A stretch of 64,000 nt of DNA from VRUE01 sp963712595. GTDB taxonomy: Bacteria > Actinomycetota > Thermoleophilia > Solirubrobacterales > 70-9. The notes under the pieces were generated by a model. That model had not been told where the DNA came from and did no database searches. It saw only the letters and a program-made list of their open reading frames with translations. The translations under genes and the position numbers were made by a program. The stretch lies in the NCBI GenBank assembly GCA_963712595.1, contig CAVQIM010000001.1, positions 62,001 to 126,000 on the forward strand. The letters are read 5' to 3'. Below are positions 8,711 to 16,990 of the stretch, one piece after another; the first letter of the stretch is position 1, and every line of letters starts with the position of its first letter.

Positions 8711-9547
8711 CTAAACCCCCAGCTCGGCACAGAAGGCGGCGATCTCACGCGAGAGCCTCCCCCCCTGCCAGGCGAGCGGCGACTGGCCCTCCTGCTCGCT
8801 GGTCAGGCGCGCCCGCGGCAGCCGCTCGGCGTATTCGGCGGCGACCGCATAGGGATGGCCGGGATCGGCAGCGTCGTGGCTTGCGACCACGAGGGTGGGG
8901 ACCTCCAGGTCCTCGAGCTCCGCCATCGACTCGAACGGCTGCGAGCGCGGCAGCTCGCGCAGGGCGACGACGAGGGCGTCGAGGTGGCGATGGCGCAGCA
9001 TCCGCTCCCGGGTGAAGCGCAGGACCGATTGGCGCCAGGCAGGGTCGATCCTCTGGACGCGGTCGATGTAGGCGACGAATCCCTCGACGCCGCCCTGCTC
9101 CAGCGCCGCCGAGAGGCCGTCCCAGTACTGGAGCGACTCTTTGGCGATCCCCTTGCCGGTATAGGTCGGACCGATAAGGATCAGCCCGGCGAGGAGCTGC
9201 GGATGGCGAAGCGCGTAGGCAAGGGCGGTGTGGGCTCCCATCGAGTGACCGCCGAGGACGAACCGCCGCCCGCCGACCTGACCGGCGACAACGGCCTCCA
9301 GGTCGTCGACCAGCTCCGGGTATCCATAACCTCGGTCCGCCGGGGCGGGCTCGGACTCGCCGTGGCCGCGAGCGTCATAGGTAATCACCGCATGGCCGGA
9401 GCGCTCCAGCCCGCGCGAGCCGTGCACGACCGAGCGGCGGGTGGCGGTGATCCCGTGGCAGAGCACGATCGGCGACCCCTCCCCTGCCGTCTCGCCGCGG
9501 AGCAGCGGCGCCTCGCCCGCGGTGAACGCGGTCGGCTCGGTCGGCAT
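8711..9547 (-). CDS. Alpha/beta hydrolase
   Basis: The 278-residue product has the alpha/beta hydrolase fold: an oxyanion-hole segment LCHGITATR near residue 30, TYDARGHGES around 57-65 and the nucleophile elbow GHSMG with Ser102. The acid may be the Asp in SHDAADPGH. The usual catalytic His near the C-terminus is not evident: that region reads EGQSPLAWQGG, so the His may come from elsewhere or the enzyme may be atypical. The substrate is unknown. The ATG overlaps the stop of the peroxiredoxin gene (TGATG), so the two are co-translated. Confidence 0.85.
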   Translation of the reverse strand: MPTEPTAFTAGEAPLLRGETAGEGSPIVLCHGITATRRSVVHGSRGLERSGHAVITYDARGHGESEPAPADRGYGYPELVDDLEAVVAGQVGGRRFVLGGHSMGAHTALAYALRHPQLLAGLILIGPTYTGKGIAKESLQYWDGLSAALEQGGVEGFVAYIDRVQRIDPAWRQSVLRFTRERMLRHRHLDALVVALRELPRSQPFESMAELEDLEVPTLVVASHDAADPGHPYAVAAEYAERLPRARLTSEQEGQSPLAWQGGRLSREIAAFCAELGV

Positions 9548-10047
9548 CAAGCCAGGGCGGCGACCGCGCGTTCCAGGTCGCCGACCGACTGGAACGTGCT
9601 TCCCGTGCGCGAGACATGCCGGTAACGGACGATGCCCTCGCCGTCGATGACGAAGATCGCGCGCATGATGTAGCGACCCTCCGGCACGTCCTCCAGTTCT
9701 GTGAAGCGGGCGAGGGGCCCGAGCCAGGCGGTCACCCCGTAGCGCTTGCTGACGGCGAGGTCCTCGTCCGCCAGCAGCGGCAGGTTGAGCCGCTTCTCCT
9801 GCGACCAGCGCTCGTGCGAGTCGACCGATTGCGGTGAGATGCCGACCACCTCGGCGTCGAGCTGGTCGAGCCGGTCGGCGTTGTCGCGGTAGGAGCAGAA
9901 CTGGGCGGTGCAGACCTTGGTCGCATCGCCGGGGTAGAAGGCGAGGACGACGTTCTTGCCGCGGTGGTCGGAGAGCCGGAAGGTCTGGCCGCCCGTGCCG
10001 GGCAGCTCGAAATCCGGTGCCGCGTCCCCTACGTCGACCTTGGCCAC
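9547..10047 (-). CDS. Peroxiredoxin, PrxQ/BCP type
   Basis: This 166-residue peroxiredoxin reduces hydroperoxides using thiols. The active site is in PGDATKVCTAQFC: Thr43, the peroxidatic Cys46 and a resolving Cys51 four residues later, the classic PrxQ spacing that forms an intramolecular disulfide. The C-terminal part reads RAIFVIDGEGIVRYRHV, as in other AhpC/TSA proteins. It is the second gene of an operon that also encodes a cyclophilin, VKOR and DsbA, so the cluster looks like an oxidative-stress and protein-folding module. Confidence 0.93.
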   Translation of the reverse strand: MAKVDVGDAAPDFELPGTGGQTFRLSDHRGKNVVLAFYPGDATKVCTAQFCSYRDNADRLDQLDAEVVGISPQSVDSHERWSQEKRLNLPLLADEDLAVSKRYGVTAWLGPLARFTELEDVPEGRYIMRAIFVIDGEGIVRYRHVSRTGSTFQSVGDLERAVAALA

Positions 10048-10066
10048 GGGCCTCAGCCTAGAGCAG

Positions 10067-10750
10067 CTAGCCCTTTTCGATCGTCATCTTCTTGATCAGC
10101 ACGGTCTGTTTGGGTTTTTCAGACGGCGTGCCAAGTTTGTCGATCCGTTCGACCACGTCGTAGCCTTCGTCGACCTTGCCGACCAGGGCATATTCGGGTG
10201 GCAGGCCGGCGTCGGCCGCTGTGACGACGTAGAACTGGCTGCCGGAGCGTCCCGGCGGCTCGGCCGAGCTCTTCGCCATCGCCACCGTTCCCTTGGTGTA
10301 GGCGAGGTTCGCCGGCGGTTTCTCGTCGACGCTGTAGCCGGGACCGCCGGTGCCGGTGCCGAGCGGGTCGCCGCCCTGGATCACGAAACCGGGAGCGACC
10401 CGGTGGAAGATGAGGTCGTCGTAGAAGCCTTCTTCGGCGAGGTAGGCGAAGGAGTTCGCCGTCTTCGGCGCCCTCGTCGTGTCGAGCGCGATCTCGAACG
10501 TGCCACAGCTGGTCTCGACGACCGCTGTCAGCTCTTCGCCTTTCTGCACCGTCTGCTCTGGCGCGCTCAGGCTGACGCGCTTGGGCTCGGGCGGTTCGAC
10601 TTTCTCGCAGCCGTTGGCGCTGGCGGTCGTGGTGGAATCGTCGCCGTCGTCACCGCCGCTGCGCGAGATCAGGATCGCGGCGACGATGCCGACCGCGATC
10701 AGCGCGAAGACGGCGAGGATGATCAAGCGGCGGTCTGACCCCTGCTCCAT
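10067..10750 (-). CDS. Cyclophilin-type peptidyl-prolyl isomerase, membrane-anchored
   Basis: The protein of 227 residues has one N-terminal transmembrane helix (about 9-28), an acidic Asp/Thr-rich spacer and a cyclophilin domain. The catalytic block FHRVAPGFVIQGGDPLGTGT is intact, as are GTVAMAKS and GSQFYVV. It should speed up proline isomerisation in proteins outside the membrane, which fits the disulfide-forming enzymes encoded downstream. The ATG is 53 bp from the divergent methyltransferase gene, so promoters for both directions must lie in that short gap. None is clear by eye. Confidence 0.93.
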   Translation of the reverse strand: MEQGSDRRLIILAVFALIAVGIVAAILISRSGGDDGDDSTTTASANGCEKVEPPEPKRVSLSAPEQTVQKGEELTAVVETSCGTFEIALDTTRAPKTANSFAYLAEEGFYDDLIFHRVAPGFVIQGGDPLGTGTGGPGYSVDEKPPANLAYTKGTVAMAKSSAEPPGRSGSQFYVVTAADAGLPPEYALVGKVDEGYDVVERIDKLGTPSEKPKQTVLIKKMTIEKG

Positions 10751-10803
10751 CGGGCGGGAAGACTAGAGCATCGCCGCCCCGACGCAGTTGAGATCATCGC
10801 CCT

Positions 10804-11292
10804 GTGCGCGCCCCTCCGCTGACGCCGCTCGCCGCCGCGCTGCTGCACGTCCCGGCCCCCGAGCGCGCCCTGGTCGTGGGCTGTGGTGAAGGAGAGCCGG
10901 CATTGCTGCTCGCCCGCGAGTTCCCAGCGGCACGGGTGCGCGGCGTCGATCCCTCGCCGGAGCTGGTGAGCGCGGCGAGTTCCCGGGTCGGTCTCGACCC
11001 CGAGGCGAGGGTTGCCTTCAAGGTCGGCAAGGCGAGCGCACTCCCCTACCCCGACGGGTTCTTCGACCTCCTCGCCCAGGTCGACGGTCGTCTTGCCCCG
11101 GCGGAGATCGCACGGGTGCTGCGACCGGGTGCTCACCTGATCCTGGCTCGCATGCGCCGCCCGCGAGCAGCCGGCGGCGTTGGGGCAAGGCTGCTGCATT
11201 GGCGCCTCGCCCGTCGCGGAGTCGAACCGCTGGTCGCGGAGAACGCCGGCGACGGCAACTTCTTCGTCGGCCGTCTGACCGAGCGGGCCTAA
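10804..11292 (+). CDS. Small class I SAM-dependent methyltransferase-like protein
   Basis: At 162 residues this is short for a methyltransferase. Motif I (ALVVGCGEGEPALLLA, about residues 22-37), the acidic GVDPSPELV near 48 and the late IARVLRPGAHLILARM are present. Together these are enough for SAM binding. The region after the third strand is compact, so the substrate-capping part is reduced, and it could be a non-catalytic relative. The start is a GTG with no obvious ribosome-binding site. The gene is 30 bp upstream of the lipid kinase gene and probably shares its transcript. Confidence 0.75.
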   Translation: MRAPPLTPLAAALLHVPAPERALVVGCGEGEPALLLAREFPAARVRGVDPSPELVSAASSRVGLDPEARVAFKVGKASALPYPDGFFDLLAQVDGRLAPAEIARVLRPGAHLILARMRRPRAAGGVGARLLHWRLARRGVEPLVAENAGDGNFFVGRLTERA

Positions 11293-11322
11293 CCGGTACC
11301 CGGCCCTTAGGCTGCGGCCCAG

Positions 11323-12219
11323 ATGGGGATCGAGGGCATGCCGCTGACGCTGCTGGTCAACCCTGCCTCGGCGGGCGGCAAGACGCTGAAGCTGTTGCCC
11401 CGGGTCGAGGCCGAGCTGGACGCGCTGCGGATCCCCTTCCGGGTCGAGCGCACCCAGGGGCTCGACGACGGTGCCGAACGGGCATTGCGAGCGGTCGAGG
11501 CCGGCGAGGTCCCGGTCGTGGTCAGCGGCGACGGCCTGCTCGGCGCGATCGGCGGCGCGATGGCCGGTGCGGAGACCCCGCTTGGGCTGATCCCCGGCGG
11601 GCGCGGCAACGACCTCGCCCGCGTGCTCGGCATTCCCGACGACCCGGCCGAGGCGGTGGCGATCCTGGCGGCGGGCGAGACGCGCCGCATCGACGTCGGC
11701 GAGGCAAATGGCAAGCGCTTTCTCGGCATCGTCAGCGTCGGATTCGACTCCGAGGCCAACCGGCTCGCCAACGAGACCGGTTTCCTGCGCGGCAACCTCG
11801 TCTACGCCTACGCGGCCCTGCGCACGCTGCTCACCTGGAAGCCGGGGCGCTTCACGGTGCGCGTCGACGAGGAACGGATTCGCTTCACCGGTTACTCGGT
11901 CTCGGTCGCCAACAGCCGCGCCTTCGGCGGTGGCATGTACATCGCTCCCGACGCCGAGCTCGACGACGGCGAGTTCGACATCGTCACCGTCGGCGAGGTC
12001 GGCAAGCTGCGCTTCGTGAGTAACCTGCCGAAGGTGTTCAAGGGCACCCACGTCGAGGAGGACGAGGTCCGCGTCTTCCGCGCTCCTCACCTGGAATTGA
12101 GCGCCAGCCGTGCATTCCCGGTCTACGCAGACGGCGAGCACCTCACCGACCTTCCCGTGTCGCTGCGGGTCCTGCCGCGCGCTCTCAGCGTCCTCGCCCC
12201 GCCCCGGCCGGAGAGTTGA
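11323..12219 (+). CDS. Diacylglycerol/sphingosine kinase-family lipid kinase
   Basis: This 298-residue DAGK-catalytic-domain protein transfers phosphate from ATP to a lipid hydroxyl. Visible are the first strand LTLLVNPASAGGK and the nucleotide motif SGDGLLG (68-74; many bacterial homologues read GGDGT here, and SGDGL is the sphingosine-kinase form). PGGRGNDLAR (91-100) is also clear. The C-terminal beta domain, with FGGGMYIAPDAELDDG, is complete. Diacylglycerol recycling is likely, but the substrate is not determined. The murT gene begins inside its stop codon. A start at the ATG at 11338 is also possible. Confidence 0.9.
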   Translation: MGIEGMPLTLLVNPASAGGKTLKLLPRVEAELDALRIPFRVERTQGLDDGAERALRAVEAGEVPVVVSGDGLLGAIGGAMAGAETPLGLIPGGRGNDLARVLGIPDDPAEAVAILAAGETRRIDVGEANGKRFLGIVSVGFDSEANRLANETGFLRGNLVYAYAALRTLLTWKPGRFTVRVDEERIRFTGYSVSVANSRAFGGGMYIAPDAELDDGEFDIVTVGEVGKLRFVSNLPKVFKGTHVEEDEVRVFRAPHLELSASRAFPVYADGEHLTDLPVSLRVLPRALSVLAPPRPES

Positions 12220-13631
12220 GGGCCTTGGCGCCTCGCGAGGGTCGCCGCCGCTCGAACGGGGCGCTGTTCGGCGCGAAGCTGACCGCCGCTCGCGCCGCCG
12301 GCCTGGCCAGCCGCGCCAGCGGTCGGGGCGGCGGCACGACCCTGCCCGGGCGGCTGCTGCTGCGACTCGAGCCCGACGCCCTTTCCTTGCTTGGGGCAAA
12401 GCTGGATCGCGGCACGACGATCGTCAGCGCTACCAACGGCAAGACGACCACGGCAGCGATGATTGCCGCGATCCTGGAGGCGGAGGGACGGGCCCCGGTT
12501 CACAACCGGGCCGGCTCGAACATGACCTGGGGCGTGGCCACGGCTCTGCTCGAGCAGGACGGCCGCGAGGGCCTGTTCGAGGTCGACGAGGCCTGGCTGC
12601 CGGCCGTGGCGGCGCAGCTCGACCCGGAGACGATCGTCCTTGGCAACCTCTTTCGCGACCAGCTCGATCGCTACGGGGAGATGGAGGCGCTGGCGGCCGA
12701 GTGGGCGAAGACGGTCGAGGCACGCGCTGGGCGCACGCGCTTCGTGCTGAACGCGGACGACCCGACGATCGCCGACCTCGGTCGCGACGCGGCTGGCGAG
12801 CCGCGCGAGGGCGTCACCTACTTCGGCGTCGAGGACGGCTCGCAGGCACTGCCCGAGCTGCAGCACGCCTTCGACGCCAAGCACTGCCGCCGCTGCGGCC
12901 ACCCCTACGCATACGAGCGCGCCTTCGTCGGCCACCTCGGCCACTACTCCTGCCCCGGTTGCGGCGCCCGGCGCCCCGAGCCGGCGGTCGCCGCGACCGA
13001 GATCGAGCTGCTGGGCATGGAGGGCTCGCGCGTCACCGCCCGCACGCCGCGGGGCGAGATCGCGCTGGAGCTGCCGCTGCCCGGCCTCTACAACGTCTAC
13101 AACGCCCTCGCGGCTGTGGCGGCGGCGATTGAGCTCGGCGTCGAGCGCGAGCGGATAGCGCCCGCCCTACAGGGGATGAAGGCCGCATTCGGCCGGGTCG
13201 AGACGATCGACGTCGCCGGCACCGCGCTCTCGATCCTGCTGATCAAGAACCCGGCCGGCGCCAACGAGGTCCTGCGCACGCTGCGCCTGGAGGCGGGCGG
13301 CGAGGGGCTCGACCTCTGGATTGGGCTCAACGACCGGATCGCCGACGGACGCGACGTCTCCTGGATCTGGGACGCCGACTTCGAGCTACTGGACGGCGCC
13401 GTGCGCCGGGTCGTCTGCGCCGGCACCCGCGCCGCGGAGATGGCCTTGCGGCTCAAGTACGCCGGCTGGCCGCCGGAGGCGATCGAGGTCGAGCCCGAGG
13501 TCGAGCCCTCCCTCGATCGTGCCCTCGCCGGCTCGGGGGATCGCCTCTTTGCCCTCCCCACCTACACGGCGCTGCTGGAACTACACCGACTGCTCGCCGG
13601 GCGCGGGCTCGCCGAGGAGTTCTGGCGATGA
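12216..13631 (+). CDS. murT: Lipid II isoglutaminyl synthase, MurT subunit
   Basis: MurT, together with GatD, amidates D-glutamate in lipid II. The 471-residue protein is a Mur-ligase homologue. The ATP loop is TNGKTTT (73-79), a Cys4 zinc ribbon lies at Cys224, Cys227, Cys246 and Cys249, and a central domain and the C-terminal DUF1727 region follow (from about residue 350). The start is uncertain: a TTG at 12216 overlaps the kinase stop and another TTG lies at 12225. The gatD partner is not directly next to it; a methyltransferase gene lies between, with overlapping starts and stops on both sides. Confidence 0.93.
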   Translation: MRALAPREGRRRSNGALFGAKLTAARAAGLASRASGRGGGTTLPGRLLLRLEPDALSLLGAKLDRGTTIVSATNGKTTTAAMIAAILEAEGRAPVHNRAGSNMTWGVATALLEQDGREGLFEVDEAWLPAVAAQLDPETIVLGNLFRDQLDRYGEMEALAAEWAKTVEARAGRTRFVLNADDPTIADLGRDAAGEPREGVTYFGVEDGSQALPELQHAFDAKHCRRCGHPYAYERAFVGHLGHYSCPGCGARRPEPAVAATEIELLGMEGSRVTARTPRGEIALELPLPGLYNVYNALAAVAAAIELGVERERIAPALQGMKAAFGRVETIDVAGTALSILLIKNPAGANEVLRTLRLEAGGEGLDLWIGLNDRIADGRDVSWIWDADFELLDGAVRRVVCAGTRAAEMALRLKYAGWPPEAIEVEPEVEPSLDRALAGSGDRLFALPTYTALLELHRLLAGRGLAEEFWR

Positions 13632-14362
13632 GGGCGGAGGTGATCTGGAACGACGTCGAGTGCGGTGGCTATACCGCCGACCTGCCGCTCTGGGAGGAGC
13701 TGGCCGCCGGGATCGGCGAGGAGGAGGCGATCATGGAGCTCGGCTGCGGCGCGGGCCGGGTCACTCTCCACCTCGCGCGGCGCGGCGGCCATCTCGTCAT
13801 CGGGGTCGAGCGCGATCTCGAGCTGGTCGAAGCCGTCTGGGAGCGGGGCCACGGAATCGGCGGCGACGCCGAGCACATGGACGTGCGCGACTTCAGCTTC
13901 CTCTCGACCCGCTTCGACCTGATCCTGGCGCCGATGCAGTTGATCCAGCTGCTCGGCGGAAGCGACGAGCGGATCTCCTGCCTCTCCTGCGTCTCCGACA
14001 GCCTCGCCGCCGGCGGCCGAGCTGCCTTCGCGATCGCCGAGGAGTTTCCCCCTCCCCCGCCCGAGGGCGCTCTGCCGCCGTTGCCGGACGTGCTTCAGAT
14101 GGAAGGCTGGATCTACTCCAGCCTGCCGCTGGAGACGGTGGTCGAGCCTGAGCGGATGATCCTGCGGCGCCTCAGGCAAACGGTCGATCCCGACGGCGCT
14201 ATGAGCGAGGAGCTAAACGAGATCGAGCTCCGCCGGCTCTCCGCCGAGACGCTGGAGGAGGAGGCTGTCGAAGCCGGCCTGCAGCCGCTCGGCCGCCGCG
14301 CGATTCCCGCCACCGAGGCCCACGTCGGCTCCACCGTCGTCCTGCTCGGGAAGGCGCCCTGA
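13628..14362 (+). CDS. SAM-dependent methyltransferase encoded between murT and gatD
   Basis: The 244-residue product has a clear SAM-binding motif I (IMELGCGAGRVTLHLA, about 35-50), an acidic GVERDLELV near 60 and a motif-II-like FDLILAPMQLIQLLGG. The rest is not specific to a known substrate. The ATG overlaps the murT stop by four bases and its stop overlaps the gatD start by one. The three genes therefore form a coupled unit, and a role in cell-wall precursor modification is a fair guess. That role is inferred only from position. Confidence 0.85.
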   Translation: MRAEVIWNDVECGGYTADLPLWEELAAGIGEEEAIMELGCGAGRVTLHLARRGGHLVIGVERDLELVEAVWERGHGIGGDAEHMDVRDFSFLSTRFDLILAPMQLIQLLGGSDERISCLSCVSDSLAAGGRAAFAIAEEFPPPPPEGALPPLPDVLQMEGWIYSSLPLETVVEPERMILRRLRQTVDPDGAMSEELNEIELRRLSAETLEEEAVEAGLQPLGRRAIPATEAHVGSTVVLLGKAP

Positions 14363-15099
14363 TGGAGCTCCGCCTGCTTGCCCTCTATCCCGAGCAGATG
14401 AACATCTACGCCGACCGCGGCAACATCGTCTTCCTGCGGCGGCGCTGCGAGTGGCGGGGGATCGGGTTCTCCTACGCAGCCTCGGGCCCCGGAGAGGCCT
14501 TCCATCCCGGCGAGCACGACCTGCTCTACCTCGGCGGCGGGCAAGATCGCGACCAGCGCGCCGTCGCCGCCGACATGGTCGAGCGCAAGCGGGAGTCGAT
14601 CGCCGCGGCGGTGGATCGCGGCGCCGCCATGCTCGCGGTCTGCGGCGGTTACCAGCTGCTGGGACACAGCTATCAGCTCGACGAGGAGCGGCTGCCGGGC
14701 CTGGGGCTGGTCGACCTGGAGACGGCGCGCAAGCCGGGACCGCGGCTGATCGGCAACGTCGCGATCGAGGTCGACCTCGGCACCGGGAGGCACACGGTCG
14801 CGGGCTTCGAGAACCACGGTGGCCGCACCTACCTCGGCGCCGCGGCGCAGCCGCTCGGCCGGGTGCTGCGGGGCTTCGGCAACAACGGCGAGGACGGGAT
14901 GGAGGGCGTGCGCAGCGGGAACCTGATCGGCACCTACCTGCACGGCCCGCTGCTTCCCAAGAACGCCTGGCTCGCCGATCACCTGATCGCCGCGGCGCTC
15001 GAGCAGCGCTACGGGAGCCGTCCCGAGCTCCCACCCCTGGACGACGCGCTCGAGCGCGTCGCGCACGAGTCCGCGCGCCGGGTCGCGCTCGGCTCCTAG
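14362..15099 (+). CDS. gatD: Lipid II isoglutaminyl synthase, GatD glutaminase subunit
   Basis: GatD is a class I glutamine amidotransferase that supplies ammonia to MurT. The 245-residue protein carries the nucleophile Cys94 in AVCGGYQ, at the same number as in the Staphylococcus aureus enzyme. It also has the catalytic His194 in TYLHGPLLPKN and the conserved ENHGGRTYLG. Length is normal. The ATG overlaps the methyltransferase stop (TGATG). A strong two-part hairpin follows the stop at 15113-15162. Confidence 0.94.
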   Translation: MELRLLALYPEQMNIYADRGNIVFLRRRCEWRGIGFSYAASGPGEAFHPGEHDLLYLGGGQDRDQRAVAADMVERKRESIAAAVDRGAAMLAVCGGYQLLGHSYQLDEERLPGLGLVDLETARKPGPRLIGNVAIEVDLGTGRHTVAGFENHGGRTYLGAAAQPLGRVLRGFGNNGEDGMEGVRSGNLIGTYLHGPLLPKNAWLADHLIAAALEQRYGSRPELPPLDDALERVAHESARRVALGS

Positions 15100-15112
15100 C
15101 CAGGGCGAGACA

Positions 15113-15162
15113 CGCGCATCCGACATTGACCCCACCCAGGGGTGGTCAAAGTCGGATGCGCG
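15113..15162. terminator. Two-stage hairpin between convergent gatD and dut
   Basis: The outer arms are a perfect 12-bp match (CGCGCATCCGAC against GTCGGATGCGCG). Inside, TTGACC(CC)ACCC pairs with GGGTGGTCAA around an AGG loop. It lies 13 bp after gatD and 12 bp before the dut stop, so it probably ends transcripts from both sides. There is no clear T-run. Its plan (GC arm, short A/T box, GC inner stem) resembles the family D repeats elsewhere in the window. Confidence 0.7.
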
Positions 15163-15174
15163 AGCCTAGGGGAC

Positions 15175-15606
15175 CTAGCGGCCGCTGGAGCCGAAGCCGC
15201 CGTCGCCGCGAGCGGAATCGGTGAGGGCATCCACCTCGACCGGCGCGGCGAGGGCGATCGGGACGATCAGCAGCTGCGCGATCCGGTCTCCCGGTTCGAC
15301 CCGGAAGATCTCGGCCGGGTCGGTGTTGAGCAGCAGCACCCGCACCTCGCCCCGGTAGCCGGAGTCGATCAGACCCGGGGCGTTGACCAGAGCGATCCCG
15401 TGTTTCTTCGCCAGGCCGGAGCGCGGCAGGACCAACCCCGCGTGCCCGGCGGGGATCTCCACCGCGATCCCGGTGCCGACGCTCCACCTCTCCCCCGGCC
15501 CGATGTGAGCAGACTCGCAGGCATAGAGGTCGAGGCCGGCGTCACCCTCGTGCGCGCGGCTTGGCACGACCGCACCACCCTCTACCTTGGCCACCGGCAG
15601 CTCCAT
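15175..15606 (-). CDS. dut: Deoxyuridine 5'-triphosphate nucleotidohydrolase
   Basis: dUTPase hydrolyses dUTP to dUMP and keeps uracil out of DNA. The 143-residue trimeric-type enzyme shows motif 1 (EGDAGLDLYA), motif 2 (PRSGLAKKHG), motif 3 (NAPGLIDSGYRGEV), motif 4 (GDRIAQLLI) and the C-terminal motif 5 (RGDGGFGSSGR). The ATG at 15606 begins the conserved MELPVAKV. The open frame runs far upstream, but that part is an antisense-like shadow of hflX. The gene follows hflX by 11 bp. Confidence 0.96.
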   Translation of the reverse strand: MELPVAKVEGGAVVPSRAHEGDAGLDLYACESAHIGPGERWSVGTGIAVEIPAGHAGLVLPRSGLAKKHGIALVNAPGLIDSGYRGEVRVLLLNTDPAEIFRVEPGDRIAQLLIVPIALAAPVEVDALTDSARGDGGFGSSGR

Positions 15607-15617
15607 GGCCGCGAACC

Positions 15618-16943
15618 CTAGACGACGGCCAGATCGTCGAAGCGGTGCAGCTCGGCGACCGGGACCTTGGCGCGAACCAGGACGCCGTCGTCGCGCTCGA
15701 CCCGCACGAGGTCGCCGGCGATCTCGTGCAGCTCGTGCAGGCGAGCGCCTTCGGCATAGGGGACCAGCAGCTCGACGTCGGCCAGCGTGTCCTCGAAGGC
15801 GACCTCGATCCGCTCGCGCAGCTCGGCGAGACCCTCGCCGGTCAGGGCGGAGACCAGCACCGCGTCCGGGTGGCGCAGCAGCACCTCTCCCCGCTGGGCT
15901 TCGTCGAGCAGATCCGCCTTGTTGAGGACGAGTAGGCGCGGTCCCTCGCCGGCGCCGATCTCCTCCAGCACCTCGTCGACGGCTCGCATGTCCGCGATCA
16001 ACCGCTCCTCCGCTGCCGCCGCGTCGACGACGTGCAGGATCAGGTCGGCGACGACGGTCTCCTCCAGCGTTGCCTTGAATGCCTCGACCAGCTGGTGCGG
16101 CAGCTTCTCGATGAACCCGACCGTGTCGGTGAGCAGATAGGTGCGGCCGGAGAGCTCGACGCTGCGCGTGGTCGGGTCGAGCGTGTGGAAGAGCCTGTCG
16201 CCGACGCCGACCTCGGCCCCGGTGAGCGCGTTCAGCAGCGTCGACTTGCCCGCGTTGGTGTAGCCGGCGAGGGCGACGCGCGGCAGCGAGGAGCGCTCGC
16301 GCTGTGCCCGCATCACCCCGCGGTTGCGCTCCAATCGCGCCAGGCGGCGCCGCAGCGCGGCGATGCGGTCGCGGGCGAGGCGGCGGTCGGTCTCGATCTG
16401 GCTCTCGCCAGGGCCCCTGGTGCCGATGCCGCCGTCGATGCGGCCGGCGCCGAGCCGCTCGAGGTGCGTCCACAGCCCCCGCATGCGCGCCATGTTGTAT
16501 TCGAGCTGGGCCAGCTCGACCTGAAGCTTGCCCTCGGCCGAGTGTGCGTGGTCGGCGAAGATGTCGAGGATCACGGCGGTGCGATCGATCACCGGGACGC
16601 CGAGGGCGGCCTCGAGGTTGCGCTCCTGTCGCGGGGCAAGCTCGTCGTCACAGGCGACCAGGTTCGCGTCGCAGGCGGCGATCTCGGCCTTCAGCTCCGC
16701 CAGCCTGCCGCGGCCGAAGTAGCGATCGGGATCCGGCGCCTCCCGCTGTTGAACGGCCTCTCCGGCGGTGGCGACTCCGGCCGTGCGCAGCAACTCCTTC
16801 AGCTCGGCGAGCGGATCGCTGTCCTCGCCGCCGCTGGTGACGCCGATCGCCAGCGCCCTCTGCCTGGCCCGGGGGTTGGCAACGCCGGCGCCGTTGGCGG
16901 CGTAGCGCGTCTGCGCCTGGCGTCCGTTTCTCGACCGTTCCAC
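15618..16943 (-). CDS. hflX: Ribosome-associated GTPase HflX
   Basis: HflX binds the 50S subunit and splits stalled ribosomes under stress. The 441-residue protein has the HflX N-terminal domain with GTRGPGE (174-180) and a coiled-coil stretch rich in Arg and Leu. The GTPase domain has G1 GYTNAGKST (227-235), G3 DTVGFI near 279 and G4 NKAD near 345. The start is a GTG 47 bp from the divergent SDR gene. The C-terminal domain is complete. It probably shares a transcript with dut. Confidence 0.95.
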   Translation of the reverse strand: MERSRNGRQAQTRYAANGAGVANPRARQRALAIGVTSGGEDSDPLAELKELLRTAGVATAGEAVQQREAPDPDRYFGRGRLAELKAEIAACDANLVACDDELAPRQERNLEAALGVPVIDRTAVILDIFADHAHSAEGKLQVELAQLEYNMARMRGLWTHLERLGAGRIDGGIGTRGPGESQIETDRRLARDRIAALRRRLARLERNRGVMRAQRERSSLPRVALAGYTNAGKSTLLNALTGAEVGVGDRLFHTLDPTTRSVELSGRTYLLTDTVGFIEKLPHQLVEAFKATLEETVVADLILHVVDAAAAEERLIADMRAVDEVLEEIGAGEGPRLLVLNKADLLDEAQRGEVLLRHPDAVLVSALTGEGLAELRERIEVAFEDTLADVELLVPYAEGARLHELHEIAGDLVRVERDDGVLVRAKVPVAELHRFDDLAVV

Positions 16944-16990
16944 CTCGTCCGATTGTAGGTGGGCGCCCAGTCCAAGTAGGGTTACCGCTC

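Noticed and set aside
15607..16473. Upstream extension of the dUTPase frame
   Set aside because: It covers hflX in another frame and is a low-complexity Arg/Ala-rich sequence. The dUTPase starts at 15606.
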